Assembly: GCA_902769055.1 (NCBI GenBank)
Contig: CACXNL010000008.1
Coordinates: 1 to 52,163, forward strand
Length of the DNA: 52,163 nt
Direction of reading: 5' to 3'
Source of the DNA: an uncultured Pseudomonadota bacterium
GTDB lineage: Bacteria; Pseudomonadota; Alphaproteobacteria; RUG11792
The number at the start of each line of letters is the position of its first letter. The first letter of the stretch is position 1. The notes beneath the pieces were generated by a model, which saw only the letters and a list, made by a program, of their open reading frames with translations, made no database searches and was not told the origin of the DNA. Positions 33,185-41,245 of this stretch are shown here, in pieces. The position numbers and the translations under genes were made by a program.

Positions 33185-34816
33185 CTATCCAATCCCCGCT
33201 TTTATTAGCGCATAGAACAGTGGGTTAGGAGATAGTGGGCTTGACTTAAACTCCGGGTGCGCTTGCGTCGCTATAAAAAATGGGTGGTCACGACGCTCTA
33301 TTATTTCCGGCAACGTGCCATCGACAGACGTTCCGGACACGATTATTCCGGAAGAATCTATAACATCCTTATACTGCGCATAGTTCACTTCATACCTGTG
33401 GCGATGACGTTCCGTTATGTGTGACTTGCCATAAACTTTGTGCGCCAAAGTACCCTCAGCAATCTTACACTCGTAGCTCCCAAGGCGCATCGTGCCCCCT
33501 TTGTCGCCATCCTCTTTGCGCTCTTCGATGAAACCTTCTTTGTCCCAATTTTTCATAAAATCTATGACAAAACTTCCCTTATCTGTAAATTCCCGGCTCG
33601 TCGCATCTGCCAAACCGCCAATATTCCGGCACGCTTCTATCACAGCTAACTGCAGTCCCAGACATATTCCCAGAAAAGGTATTTTATTCTCTCGCGCATA
33701 CCTTATAGCGTGCATCTTGCCCTCAATTCCGCGCGAACTAAAACCGCCCGGAACGATGATGCACTTTGCGTCCTTCAACAACTTTTCAATATTTTCAGGC
33801 GTATCCTCAGCGTTTATCCACGATATGTCGACTCTAGCATTATTCGCGTACCCAGCATGTGCTATAGCCTGCGTTAGTGACAAATACGCATCCTTTAGTT
33901 TCGTATACTTTCCAATCACTGCAATTTTAATACTATGCTTAGGATGTAAGATTACCTCCGTTAACTTCGCCCACTTATTCTTTATTGCCGTTTCGACTTG
34001 CGCCTCTGCATTACTGTCTAGAAGGTTAAAGTGTTTGCAAATCTGTCTATCCAGTCCTTCAAGATGGTATTGGTTAGGTATCAGGTATATGTTCTCAGCG
34101 TCAAGCGCCGCCATTACATTATCTTTTGCAACACTACAAAACATCGACAACTTTGCCCTAATTTCATTATTTAATGGCTTTTCACTACGGCAGAGAAGTA
34201 TATCGGGCTGAATACCCATACTTTGCAATTGCTTAACCGAATGTTGCGTAGGCTTCGTCTTCAGCTCACCCGCAACCTTTATGTATGGCAAAAACGTCAG
34301 GTGTATACGCATTGTACGCTCTTTCCCAAGCTCCATCGAGAGCTGTCTTAGTGCCTCTACATACGGTAACCCCTCAATGTCGCCAACTGTGCCACCAATC
34401 TCACATATCGTAAAATCAACATTTTCGGAATTTTTCGTTATAAAATTTTTTATTTCATTTGTAATGTGCGGAATAACCTGTATATCAGATCCGAGATAGT
34501 CCCCGTGACGCTCTTTATTTAAAACCTTTTCGTACACACGACCTGTAGTCAACGAATCGTCCCGAGTACAGCAAATGCCGGTAAATCTCTCGTAATGCCC
34601 GAAATCGAGGTCTGCCTCGCAACCGTCATCCATAACAAAAACCTCGCCGTGCTTGTACGGGCTCATAGTGCCTGGATCTACGTTTATATACGGATCCAAC
34701 TTCTTCATTTTTATGGAATATCCGCGAAGTTGCAGCAACGCGCCAATACTCGCCGAAGCAATCCCTTTGCCCAACGACGACATAACTCCGCCAGTGACAA
34801 ATACGAAACGAGACAT
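33185..34816 (-). CDS. pyrG: CTP synthase
   Basis: PyrG converts UTP to CTP with glutamine and ATP. The 543-residue protein has the amidoligase domain (MSRFVFVTGGVMSSLGKG, then EIGGTVGDIEGLPYVEALRQ) and the class I glutamine amidotransferase domain (PGGFSSRG, nucleophile Cys in FLGICLGLQLAV, His-Glu in AHPEFKSSP). ATG 34816 gives the classic MSRFVFVTGG start; GTG 34828 adds four residues. Keeping pyrG means CTP need not be imported even though ATP is. Confidence 0.97.
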   Translation of the reverse strand: MSRFVFVTGGVMSSLGKGIASASIGALLQLRGYSIKMKKLDPYINVDPGTMSPYKHGEVFVMDDGCEADLDFGHYERFTGICCTRDDSLTTGRVYEKVLNKERHGDYLGSDIQVIPHITNEIKNFITKNSENVDFTICEIGGTVGDIEGLPYVEALRQLSMELGKERTMRIHLTFLPYIKVAGELKTKPTQHSVKQLQSMGIQPDILLCRSEKPLNNEIRAKLSMFCSVAKDNVMAALDAENIYLIPNQYHLEGLDRQICKHFNLLDSNAEAQVETAIKNKWAKLTEVILHPKHSIKIAVIGKYTKLKDAYLSLTQAIAHAGYANNARVDISWINAEDTPENIEKLLKDAKCIIVPGGFSSRGIEGKMHAIRYARENKIPFLGICLGLQLAVIEACRNIGGLADATSREFTDKGSFVIDFMKNWDKEGFIEERKEDGDKGGTMRLGSYECKIAEGTLAHKVYGKSHITERHRHRYEVNYAQYKDVIDSSGIIVSGTSVDGTLPEIIERRDHPFFIATQAHPEFKSSPLSPNPLFYALIKAGIG

Positions 34817-35126
34817 ATAAAATTTCACAACAGTGACAACACAGATTATAATTCCGGTTTGAAATTACGGCAAGCGGAGACTTTTCTTAGCTAATGTTGT
34901 CTCTCATTAAAAAACCTTTTTCAGAAGAATTATCTGGTTTTCACTAGCCATTGTCTGTATTGTTAAAATCAATTCACTGATTTCGCTATTTAGCGTTTAT
35001 TTAAAGCGCGCTTGCCTACTTCAGAACCTCACAAAGAAAAAACATCCTTTTCTGGAAAAAGCTGGGCAAAATCGCTGTCTCTCGTATAAAATTCGTTTTA
35101 GATTATCGATTTTTGCATATTCCAAA
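34817..35126. other. 310-base divergent gap, no gene seen
   Basis: AT-rich control region between pyrG and the ChpT-like gene. A TATAAA hexamer near 35083-35088 could be a -10 for the plus-strand genes. No exact TTAA-N7-TTAA, hairpin-T-run or tRNA-like structure was found. Confidence 0.4.
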
Positions 35127-35678
35127 ATGAACCAGCACACAAATTTAACAGTGGCGAAGATTTGTCATGAGATGGCGAATTATTTGAGTGTGTTGAATTT
35201 TATCCGTGAGGATATAGAGCACACCGCGACACCTGAAATACAAGAGATGATAAAAAACATCGAACTACTTACGTATACGATAGAATTCTTTAGAGGTATT
35301 TACTCAGACAAAATAAATATCGATGCGCTTATATCTGCTATACATAAAATATATAACAAAAAAGGCATTGTTGCTCCTGCACTAAATGACATTGTCGCGC
35401 AACACAATGGTAAAGCTGCTATTTGTGGACTTTTGTATGTCATAATGAAAGTTTCAAAGCCTGGAGATATCGTAAAAATAAATCATAACGAAGATAAAAT
35501 CGTAATATCTATTCCAGAAGGGCGAAATTTACCAAAAAATGTTTCCGTAGCTTTGTCTGAAAAAGTGATTGAGGATGACATTTTCAATGTTTTTGTGAAT
35601 TACGTAAAGGAGTTAGCAGAACAAGATGGGTATGGAATTGAACTGAAAAATCAAGAGGTAATCGTATGGAAAAAGTAA
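35127..35678 (+). CDS. chpT: Histidine phosphotransferase, ChpT-like
   Basis: ChpT passes phosphate from the hybrid kinase CckA to CtrA and CpdR in the alphaproteobacterial cell-cycle relay. The 183-residue product fits: a two-helix dimerisation hairpin with the acceptor His in VAKICHEMANYLSVLNFI, then a degenerate GHKL-like domain ending QEVIVWKK. Family members share little beyond the His segment, so the call rests on size, domain order and that motif. The gene overlaps trmB by 13 bases. A DivL-like kinase at 50521 and CtrA-type boxes in the window support the assignment. Confidence 0.65.
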   Translation: MNQHTNLTVAKICHEMANYLSVLNFIREDIEHTATPEIQEMIKNIELLTYTIEFFRGIYSDKINIDALISAIHKIYNKKGIVAPALNDIVAQHNGKAAICGLLYVIMKVSKPGDIVKINHNEDKIVISIPEGRNLPKNVSVALSEKVIEDDIFNVFVNYVKELAEQDGYGIELKNQEVIVWKK

Positions 35679-36235
35679 TGAGACCTGATGAAAAATTTCA
35701 TGGCAGGTTGAAAACGCGGCGTTTGAGTGCACGACAGGAAAATCTTTTTGAAATTTTAATGCCCAAAGTTGGAATAAAATCACATAAAGACGCGGACATC
35801 GCAAATTTTCATCGCGTATTCCTGGAAATAGGTTTTGGCGGCGGAGAGCACTTGGTACACGCAGCGATGGACAATCCAAACGACTTATTCATCGGTTGTG
35901 AGCCATTTGTTAATGGTGTTGCATCATTATTGGGCAAAATCGATGATAATAAAATCGAAAATATCCGAATTTACCAAGCGGACGCAAGGGGGCTTATAAA
36001 GGAAATTCCGCATGATACGTTGTCGGGCGTTTTTTTGCTATTCCCAGATCCGTGGTCGAAGAAAAGACATACCAAAAGGCGATTTTTGCAGGACAAAACA
36101 ATCGCTGATATATATACTAGGCTTGTGGTTGGCGGCTTTTGGAGACTGGCTTCGGATCACGAGGTGTATAAGGCTTGGATTTTGGAGCTATTCGGTCAGG
36201 AGAAATTTAAGAATTTGTTTGGCGAAAAGGCTTAA
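35666..36235 (+). CDS. trmB: tRNA (guanine-N7)-methyltransferase, C-terminally short
   Basis: TrmB methylates G46 of tRNAs. SAM-binding EIGFGGGEHLVHAAMDNP and the catalytic region LLFPDPWSKKRHTKRRF are intact. The 189-residue protein stops soon after RLASDHEVYKAWILELF, so the usual C-terminal segment with a TRYE-type motif (about 30 residues) is missing. AGAGG lies seven bases before ATG 35666. The 3' end is overlapped by the XRE regulator in another frame, as though a deletion had brought the two together. Confidence 0.88.
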   Translation: MEKVMRPDEKFHGRLKTRRLSARQENLFEILMPKVGIKSHKDADIANFHRVFLEIGFGGGEHLVHAAMDNPNDLFIGCEPFVNGVASLLGKIDDNKIENIRIYQADARGLIKEIPHDTLSGVFLLFPDPWSKKRHTKRRFLQDKTIADIYTRLVVGGFWRLASDHEVYKAWILELFGQEKFKNLFGEKA

Positions 36236-36590
36236 AGATAAACACCAAAGTATCGCTTGTGAGCAAATACGTGCACGACGCAAAGAGCTTGGTATGACCC
36301 AAAGTGAAGTTGCAAAGGTCATCGGGTGCTCAACGCAGCAAATTCAGAAGTACGAAACCGGGGCATCGCAGATGTCGCTGTCGGTGCTGCTCAAGATTTG
36401 CCAGGCTTTGCATACGCATCCGGCGAGGTTTTTCACATCATTTACGTTTGCTGAGGCTCAGGAGGGGGGGGACAGCGATGAGGACTTGGAGGCGCGGCTG
36501 CTGACAGCGTTTAGGTCGGTCGATAACGACAAGGTGAGGGAGCGTATCGTCAATCTTGTTGAGGCTTTGATTTCGACCGCCAAAGTTTGA
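36219..36590 (+). CDS. XRE-family helix-turn-helix regulator
   Basis: Small DNA-binding regulator of the Cro/CI type. The HTH covers about residues 12-68 of the frame (IRARRKELGMTQSEVAKVIG, then STQQIQKYETG) and is followed by a polar C-terminal helix (EDLEARLLTAFRSVDNDKVR). The start is uncertain: TTG 36219 is the best standard codon, inside the trmB 3' end, and AGGAG lies 16 bases before it. Similar regulators are common in Rickettsiales. Its end overlaps the phage-like gene on the other strand by 41 bases. Confidence 0.8.
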   Translation: MAKRLKDKHQSIACEQIRARRKELGMTQSEVAKVIGCSTQQIQKYETGASQMSLSVLLKICQALHTHPARFFTSFTFAEAQEGGDSDEDLEARLLTAFRSVDNDKVRERIVNLVEALISTAKV

Positions 36591-36861
36591 CTTTGCCTTT
36601 TAAAAACTCGTGTTTGTGCTCAGAAATCGGCGAAACGTAGACGTACTCAGCATCGTTCCACTCAATTGCGGAAATAGGGGCGTTTTTAAGTTTTGCCGGC
36701 GGTCTGGGTATGATTACCTCAAATAAATCGTGATTAACAGCCCTTATTGATGCTCGAGTTTTATAGACTTTATCAAAACGGTCGACTGTCGTGTTACTTT
36801 TACCCGTTGAGTTTTTCAGCAACGTTACTTTTTCGATCAGTGTTGAAATAATGGATTTCAT
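36550..36861 (-). CDS. Phage/GTA head-tail adaptor-like protein
   Basis: The 103-residue product resembles short head-tail adaptor (stopper) proteins, position g7 in the Rhodobacter gene transfer agent: an N-terminal strand (LIEKVTLLKNSTGKS), a middle strand (YKTRASIRAV) and a C-terminal beta part (ISAIEWNDAEYVYVSPI). Similarity is by pattern only. GGAGG lies before the ATG. It follows the g6-like connector gene by 13 bases in the order seen in gene transfer agents, and overlaps the regulator end antisense. Confidence 0.45.
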   Translation of the reverse strand: MKSIISTLIEKVTLLKNSTGKSNTTVDRFDKVYKTRASIRAVNHDLFEVIIPRPPAKLKNAPISAIEWNDAEYVYVSPISEHKHEFLKGKVKLWRSKSKPQQD

Positions 36862-36874
36862 GTTTTCCTCCTTA

Positions 36875-37405
36875 TTAGTTAATGTATAGTGTCCTATTGG
36901 AATTTATGATATGTTTTATGTATTTCGACTCTAAAACATCTTCTTCTGCACATTCATATATGTTCTTCGCGATTTGAAGCACGGCGAATTGCAAATCCTT
37001 CGGGATTTCCTCCGCGTTGTCGGTTATTCCTGCAATATACGTTATTTCAATGAGGTATTTCGTTCCATTGGTAATGACATACGTCTTATCCCGGTTGTTT
37101 TCAACGGTATACTTTATGCTTTCCCGCTCATTCTCATTGAGAATTTTTTGCACAGAAATTATGGACGTCACGTGGCTCACCGGGATGGGTATCCGCTTGG
37201 TGTTGGCGTACTCGTCATTGTAAAAGATGTATCGGTATGTCTTTTTCAGTATTGGTTTTTCAATGTTCTTTTCCAGAATATCGGTCGCCATAGAGATTAC
37301 CTCCTTCAGGTAGGCATCCTCGTGGTCGTGCTCAATTCTTAGGTGCTGCTTCAAAATGCTTAAGTCTAAGATTTGCTTATCAGATTGCTTTATTATTATA
37401 TTCAT
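36875..37405 (-). CDS. Phage/GTA head-tail connector (phiE125 gp8 / g6 type)
   Basis: The 176-residue product begins with the family pattern ILDLSILKQHLRIEHDHEDA, then YLKEVISMATDILEKNIEKP, typical of phiE125 gp8-like head-tail connectors, which include g6 of the alphaproteobacterial gene transfer agent. The rest is beta-rich (VTSIISVQKI, TYVITNGTKYLIEITY) with the closing helix DLQFAVLQIAKNIYE. The reading frame is intact. No capsid, portal or tail gene lies next to it, so this is a two-gene remnant or a scattered part of a GTA. Confidence 0.7.
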   Translation of the reverse strand: MNIIIKQSDKQILDLSILKQHLRIEHDHEDAYLKEVISMATDILEKNIEKPILKKTYRYIFYNDEYANTKRIPIPVSHVTSIISVQKILNENERESIKYTVENNRDKTYVITNGTKYLIEITYIAGITDNAEEIPKDLQFAVLQIAKNIYECAEEDVLESKYIKHIINSNRTLYIN

Positions 37406-37895
37406 TTTACTTTTCCTTTCTTAAAAAAAATATATAATTTCGTTTTTGATGATGGGAAGAAGGATTTTTTGTAGAGATGCGATTTCATTTTCAGTCGTCT
37501 TATTATCTTGACTTTCTGGGGCGCGCGATGTGATAAAGTGCCGAGGATATCACATCGCGCGCCCGAAGAAACATCACGGGTAACAACCTGTCCTGAAACG
37601 TTACGATGTTAACAAGGAACCTTTTTATTAGTGCATTTTTCCCAAAGGCTTCCGCATTGTACCGTTTTAGCTTTCAGCCTATCAAGGCACACTTCGCTCC
37701 GGGCACTGCCCGCGCTTGCTTTTAAGCCTTGACAGGCTTTCGCTAAAACGACTGTATTTCTCGCGTCCTTTGGAAAAAATAATTCTCGTTCTGTCGGTCG
37801 CCAACCTAATATCAGAACCTGTCCCTCCCACAGTTCCAGAATTACATACCCGGAAACTTCCTGTCAACTTGTAAAAAAGTCCCATATGAATCTTT
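37406..37895. ncRNA. Structured non-coding stretch, possible RNA read on the minus strand
   Basis: About 490 bases, more GC-rich than its surroundings. It holds a perfect 17-pair inverted repeat (37519-37535 with 37548-37564) and a three-tier hairpin at 37663-37750. In the latter, CGTTTTAGC pairs with GCTAAAACG, a 13-base stem (37676-37688 with 37726-37738) contains one pair that is A-C on plus but G-U on minus, and CGGGC/GCCCG caps it. The wobble suggests a minus-strand RNA. A 67-codon frame (37885 to 37682, minus) overlaps it. I could not match it to RNase P RNA, tmRNA, SRP RNA or an intron. Confidence 0.4.
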
Positions 37896-38690
37896 TTACT
37901 CGCTATCCAGTCTTCTAGTGAAAAAGTCCTTGTATAGCGATTTTACCATTGGAACCATAAGATCCTTTGTAAAATCGTTCATTGTATAAAACCCTTTTGG
38001 TTGTGTTAATATCCACTTTGCCGCTTGTACTGCGCCTTTCGCAAATATTTCTTTTGAATGTGCTTCGTGCTTTATCTTGATGTTCTCAAATTCGCCCATA
38101 AAACTGACCTCGTGAGAACCGATTACGTTGCTACACCTTTGCACAGCAAATCCAATTTCCCCCCTCTTGCGTTGCTCGATTATGCCATACCGAACAAAAT
38201 TTGCTACCTCATCAAATTTCCTCCCTCGTGCCTTCGCTACGGTTTTCCCAAACATACGCGCTGTCCCGGATGGTGCATCTTTTTTTAGTTTATGGTGAAC
38301 GTCAAGTATTTCGACGTCATAATCTTCATCCAACAGCTTAGCCATGGCATATACTGCCATGTTTATGATGGCTATTAGGAAACTCATGTTAGGTGCGGAA
38401 AACACCGGTACTATCGAGGCACACTTCTTCATTAACTCTATGTGCATCTTCGAAAGCCCAGTTGTCCCTATTATCAGAGGAACATCCTTGGTGTTCTCAA
38501 TAACATACCGGAGCATCGACTCCGTCGCTATGGGGCACGAAAAGTCTATGATAGCATCAGTGTCCTCGAACAAATTCGCTATATCATCTTTGCTCGAAAC
38601 TTTATTCTCGATCGCATACCCCTCCTGAAGAGCTGCCTTTATTACATAGCCCCCCATAGCTCCGGTTGCGCCAAGAACAGATATCTTCAT
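37896..38690 (-). CDS. dapB: 4-hydroxy-tetrahydrodipicolinate reductase
   Basis: DapB makes tetrahydrodipicolinate for diaminopimelate and lysine. The 264-residue protein has the nucleotide-binding GATGAMGG (the usual Arg is Ala), GTTGLSK, SAPNMSFLI and the catalytic DVHHKLKKDAPSGTA with the paired His and Lys. Retention suggests that murein precursors are made. It lies 15 bases downstream of ssb on the same strand. Confidence 0.95.
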   Translation of the reverse strand: MKISVLGATGAMGGYVIKAALQEGYAIENKVSSKDDIANLFEDTDAIIDFSCPIATESMLRYVIENTKDVPLIIGTTGLSKMHIELMKKCASIVPVFSAPNMSFLIAIINMAVYAMAKLLDEDYDVEILDVHHKLKKDAPSGTARMFGKTVAKARGRKFDEVANFVRYGIIEQRKRGEIGFAVQRCSNVIGSHEVSFMGEFENIKIKHEAHSKEIFAKGAVQAAKWILTQPKGFYTMNDFTKDLMVPMVKSLYKDFFTRRLDSE

Positions 38691-38705
38691 AGACTAATCG
38701 CAATA

Positions 38706-39125
38706 CTAAAACGGTATATCGTCGGACAGTGGAATATCTGCTGACGCGTCTGCTCCTGAAGCTGAATCAGCCTTCTTCGCATCAAGAATTATCAAATCGC
38801 CGCGAAACTTTCCAAGAACCACCTCAGTTGTAGTTCTCTCAACGCCAGTTTTATCCGTCCATCCGCGGGTTTGCAACTGACCTTCCAAATAAACCTTCGT
38901 ACCCTTTCGGATATATTTCTCAACGAGCTCAACTATTCTTTCATTAAATATAGTAATACGATGCCACTCGGTCTTTTCCTTCTTTTCCCCAGTAACTTTA
39001 TCTTTCCAAACTTCCCCAGTTGCTAAACTAAAAGAAGTTACTTTAGAGCCATCCGGCATAAAACGCACTTCTGGGTCTTTGCCCAAATTTCCAATCAGTA
39101 TAACCTTGTTTAAGGTTCCAGCCAT
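38706..39125 (-). CDS. ssb: Single-stranded DNA-binding protein
   Basis: SSB coats single-stranded DNA in replication and recombination. The 139-residue protein has the OB fold ([50 protein letters not shown]) and a short linker leading to the acidic tip DDIPF that recruits partner proteins. It is followed by dapB. Confidence 0.97.
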   Translation of the reverse strand: MAGTLNKVILIGNLGKDPEVRFMPDGSKVTSFSLATGEVWKDKVTGEKKEKTEWHRITIFNERIVELVEKYIRKGTKVYLEGQLQTRGWTDKTGVERTTTEVVLGKFRGDLIILDAKKADSASGADASADIPLSDDIPF

Positions 39126-39352
39126 GTTTCTTTTCTTTCAAAAGTCCTTTTCCCTCCCAGGGTATCACGCCATTTTCCCGGGATCAAGAATAGAACTCTC
39201 AGCATTTTCGCATTTTGTTATATAAGAGGTACGAAGTAAGGTTCGTATTTTTTTGCATATACCAGTACCAAAATTGTAACTGCTTACCCCAAAATAAGAC
39301 CTACATCGTTTTTGTACAAAAAAAACATGCAATGCACAAACGTATGTATTGT

Positions 39353-39919
39353 CTAGTAATTTCTTAGCTTTCTTATTAGAAAGATCACTGCAAAAATTAT
39401 CCCCAACAAGATCGCTATAGCCAACATTGCTGGCATGGAATCAAATTTCCCATCCACCACAACATCAGCTCCGACATATCCAATAAAGCATCCTACACTT
39501 GCCCAACATAGCCCCGAGAAGGCGTTAAATATAACAAATCGTCTCGGCTTTATCTTTGCAGAGCCTATAATCAACGGGCTTATCGTGCGTATTCCATAGA
39601 TAAACCTAAAGGCGAATATAAAAAATATATCCATTTTGTTTAGTAATTTAAAAACTTTTTCGTGTGCTACCGATAATCGTGGTAGCCTGCGTATAATCCA
39701 ATCTGTCCCCAATTTATAACCTAAAAAAAATAAGAATTGATCGGTAAAAACCGTTGTACATAAAGACAATATAAACACTTTGGTTATATCCAAATAACCC
39801 ATCGCCGCCAGTGCACTCGCCGTTATTAAGATCACCTCACCTTCAAAAAGCGATCCCACCAAAACGGCAATATACCCCCAATCCTTAACAAAACTGGTGA
39901 CTGCTCCTGCATCTATCAT
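39353..39919 (-). CDS. DedA family membrane protein
   Basis: DedA proteins are thought to flip lipids across the inner membrane and affect proton-motive force and envelope integrity. The 188-residue protein has several membrane segments and re-entrant parts, with GSLFEGEVILITASALAA near the start and the conserved basic-Gly motif RFIYGIRTISPLIIG. It directly follows psd (four-base gap), so lipid synthesis and transport may be linked. Confidence 0.9.
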   Translation of the reverse strand: MIDAGAVTSFVKDWGYIAVLVGSLFEGEVILITASALAAMGYLDITKVFILSLCTTVFTDQFLFFLGYKLGTDWIIRRLPRLSVAHEKVFKLLNKMDIFFIFAFRFIYGIRTISPLIIGSAKIKPRRFVIFNAFSGLCWASVGCFIGYVGADVVVDGKFDSMPAMLAIAILLGIIFAVIFLIRKLRNY

Positions 39920-39923
39920 AATT

Positions 39924-40622
39924 TTATACTATGCGCCCTTCTAACAAAGTCGCACCCTGTCGCTTTAAATCAGTTAGAACAGTCTCACCTGCTACCGTCG
40001 TCTGTCCTAGAATTACCTGGGGAACCGCTCCCACAGGTAACCATACATCACAACGACTTCCAAACCTTATCAGACCGAATATCTCCCCCTTCTTAACGTC
40101 CTGCCCTTCATGGATTTCACACACTATACGTCGAGCGATAACCCCGGCAATTTGGCTAACACCTATGAGATTTTCAGCATTTTTTCCAAATTCAATAACC
40201 ATCGTATTTTTTTCATTAAAAACACTGGCTTTATCTAAAGAAGCATTCAGAAAAGACCCAGGCTGGTATATAACATTTTTCACTTTACCATTTACCGGAA
40301 TTCGATTGACATGAACGTTCAAAATGCTCAAGCAAACACTAATCCTGTACCGTTTATCCTCTCCTAATCCTAGTTCTTGTGGCGGAACCTCGAGGTTTAT
40401 GCCAACAACCTTGCCGTCAGCGGGACTAACAATAAGGTTTTCATCCGATGGGATAGCCCTTCTCGGGTTTCTGAAAAAGAAAGCACAAAATGCTGTCAAG
40501 ATAAACCCAATCCACGATAGTGTCGCCGAAAAAAACAAAAACACAAAAGAAACACCCGCACCAATAGCAACAAACCGAAATCCCTCCCTATGTATTGAAA
40601 AATCCACTCCACAAAAGTTCAT
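39924..40622 (-). CDS. psd: Phosphatidylserine decarboxylase proenzyme
   Basis: Psd decarboxylates phosphatidylserine to phosphatidylethanolamine. This is the short class known from alphaproteobacteria: a hydrophobic N-terminus, FFRNPRRAIP, VSPADGKVV, the His-containing SILNVHVNRIPVNG and the self-cleavage site RFGSRCDVWLP, where GS is cut to form the pyruvoyl group. ATG 40622 gives 232 residues, the usual length; the frame reaches GTG 40691, which would add 23 residues with two possible starts. pssA is not adjacent. Confidence 0.94.
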   Translation of the reverse strand: MNFCGVDFSIHREGFRFVAIGAGVSFVFLFFSATLSWIGFILTAFCAFFFRNPRRAIPSDENLIVSPADGKVVGINLEVPPQELGLGEDKRYRISVCLSILNVHVNRIPVNGKVKNVIYQPGSFLNASLDKASVFNEKNTMVIEFGKNAENLIGVSQIAGVIARRIVCEIHEGQDVKKGEIFGLIRFGSRCDVWLPVGAVPQVILGQTTVAGETVLTDLKRQGATLLEGRIV

Positions 40623-40891
40623 TGTTCGAACAACTAGCAAAAGCCCACACAGCCTGATGATAGCACACATATTCTTGCCGGCGCCAACCACCCCTATTCT
40701 GCGAAGAATGAAAAATAGTCGAAGCTGCCGGTTATATTATTGTTTTTGTATTGTGTATCCTTTTGAACTTAAACTTTTATTTTTTTAATAAAAAGTCTTT
40801 AAAAACTTATTCCTACATGAACCTCGTCATTCGTTGCTAAGGCGTTATTCTTCCTGCGAGGTATCTTTATTCCCAACCAAACTAATTTTCA

Positions 40892-40921
40892 TTGAACCGA
40901 CTAATCGGCACGTGGTAGACT
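40892..40921 (+). promoter_or_regulatory. Promoter of tRNA-Arg
   Basis: TTGAAC (40892-40897), 18-base spacer, TAGACT (40916-40921), ending 12 bases before the tRNA. Confidence 0.65.
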
Positions 40922-40933
40922 GATTGGCGGTTA

Positions 40934-41010
40934 GCGCTCTTAGCTCAGCTGGATAGAGCAACAGCCTTCTAAGCTGTGGGTCGAGGGTTCAAATCCTTCA
41001 GAGCGCGCCA
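40934..41010 (+). tRNA. tRNA-Arg (anticodon TCT)
   Basis: 77 bases with encoded CCA. Acceptor GCGCTCT pairs with AGAGCGC; anticodon stem ACAGC/GCTGT with loop CTTCTAA gives TCT; T arm GAGGGTTCAAATCCTTC. Confidence 0.96.
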
Positions 41011-41084
41011 TTTTCGAATACAAGCGTTTTAAAGGCTTCTCAAAACCGATTTTAGCGAAAAGGAAAACGCGTTTTTTATTGGGG

Positions 41085-41099
41085 GGTAGTTTTTCTACC
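41085..41099 (+). terminator. Small hairpin between two tRNA genes
   Basis: GGTAG (41085-41089) and CTACC (41095-41099) with loop TTTTT. An AAAACGCGTTTTTT stretch lies just upstream. Either could end tRNA-Arg transcription, but neither is a textbook terminator. Confidence 0.35.
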
Positions 41100-41155
41100 G
41101 CGAAAATTTTCTTGCACGGAACTCATTGTTGTGGGAAACTGATGAGGAAATTACT

Positions 41156-41231
<76 letters not shown>

Positions 41232-41245
41232 ATTTTGTAAGAGAA

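Noticed and set aside
36012-36218. N-terminal extension of the XRE regulator frame
   Set aside because: It runs through trmB in another frame; the residues are basic and aromatic without pattern, so the real start is near 36219.
37682-37885. 67-codon minus-strand ORF as a protein gene
   Set aside because: It overlaps the strong hairpin, lacks a clear ribosome-binding site and shows no family pattern; RNA structure explains the sequence better.
37566-37895. RNase P RNA, tmRNA or intron in the structured stretch
   Set aside because: Single short matches (an ACAGAA, a GGGTAAC) occur, but the conserved blocks of RNase P RNA, the tRNA-like T arm of tmRNA and intron core motifs are absent. Kept as an unassigned structure.
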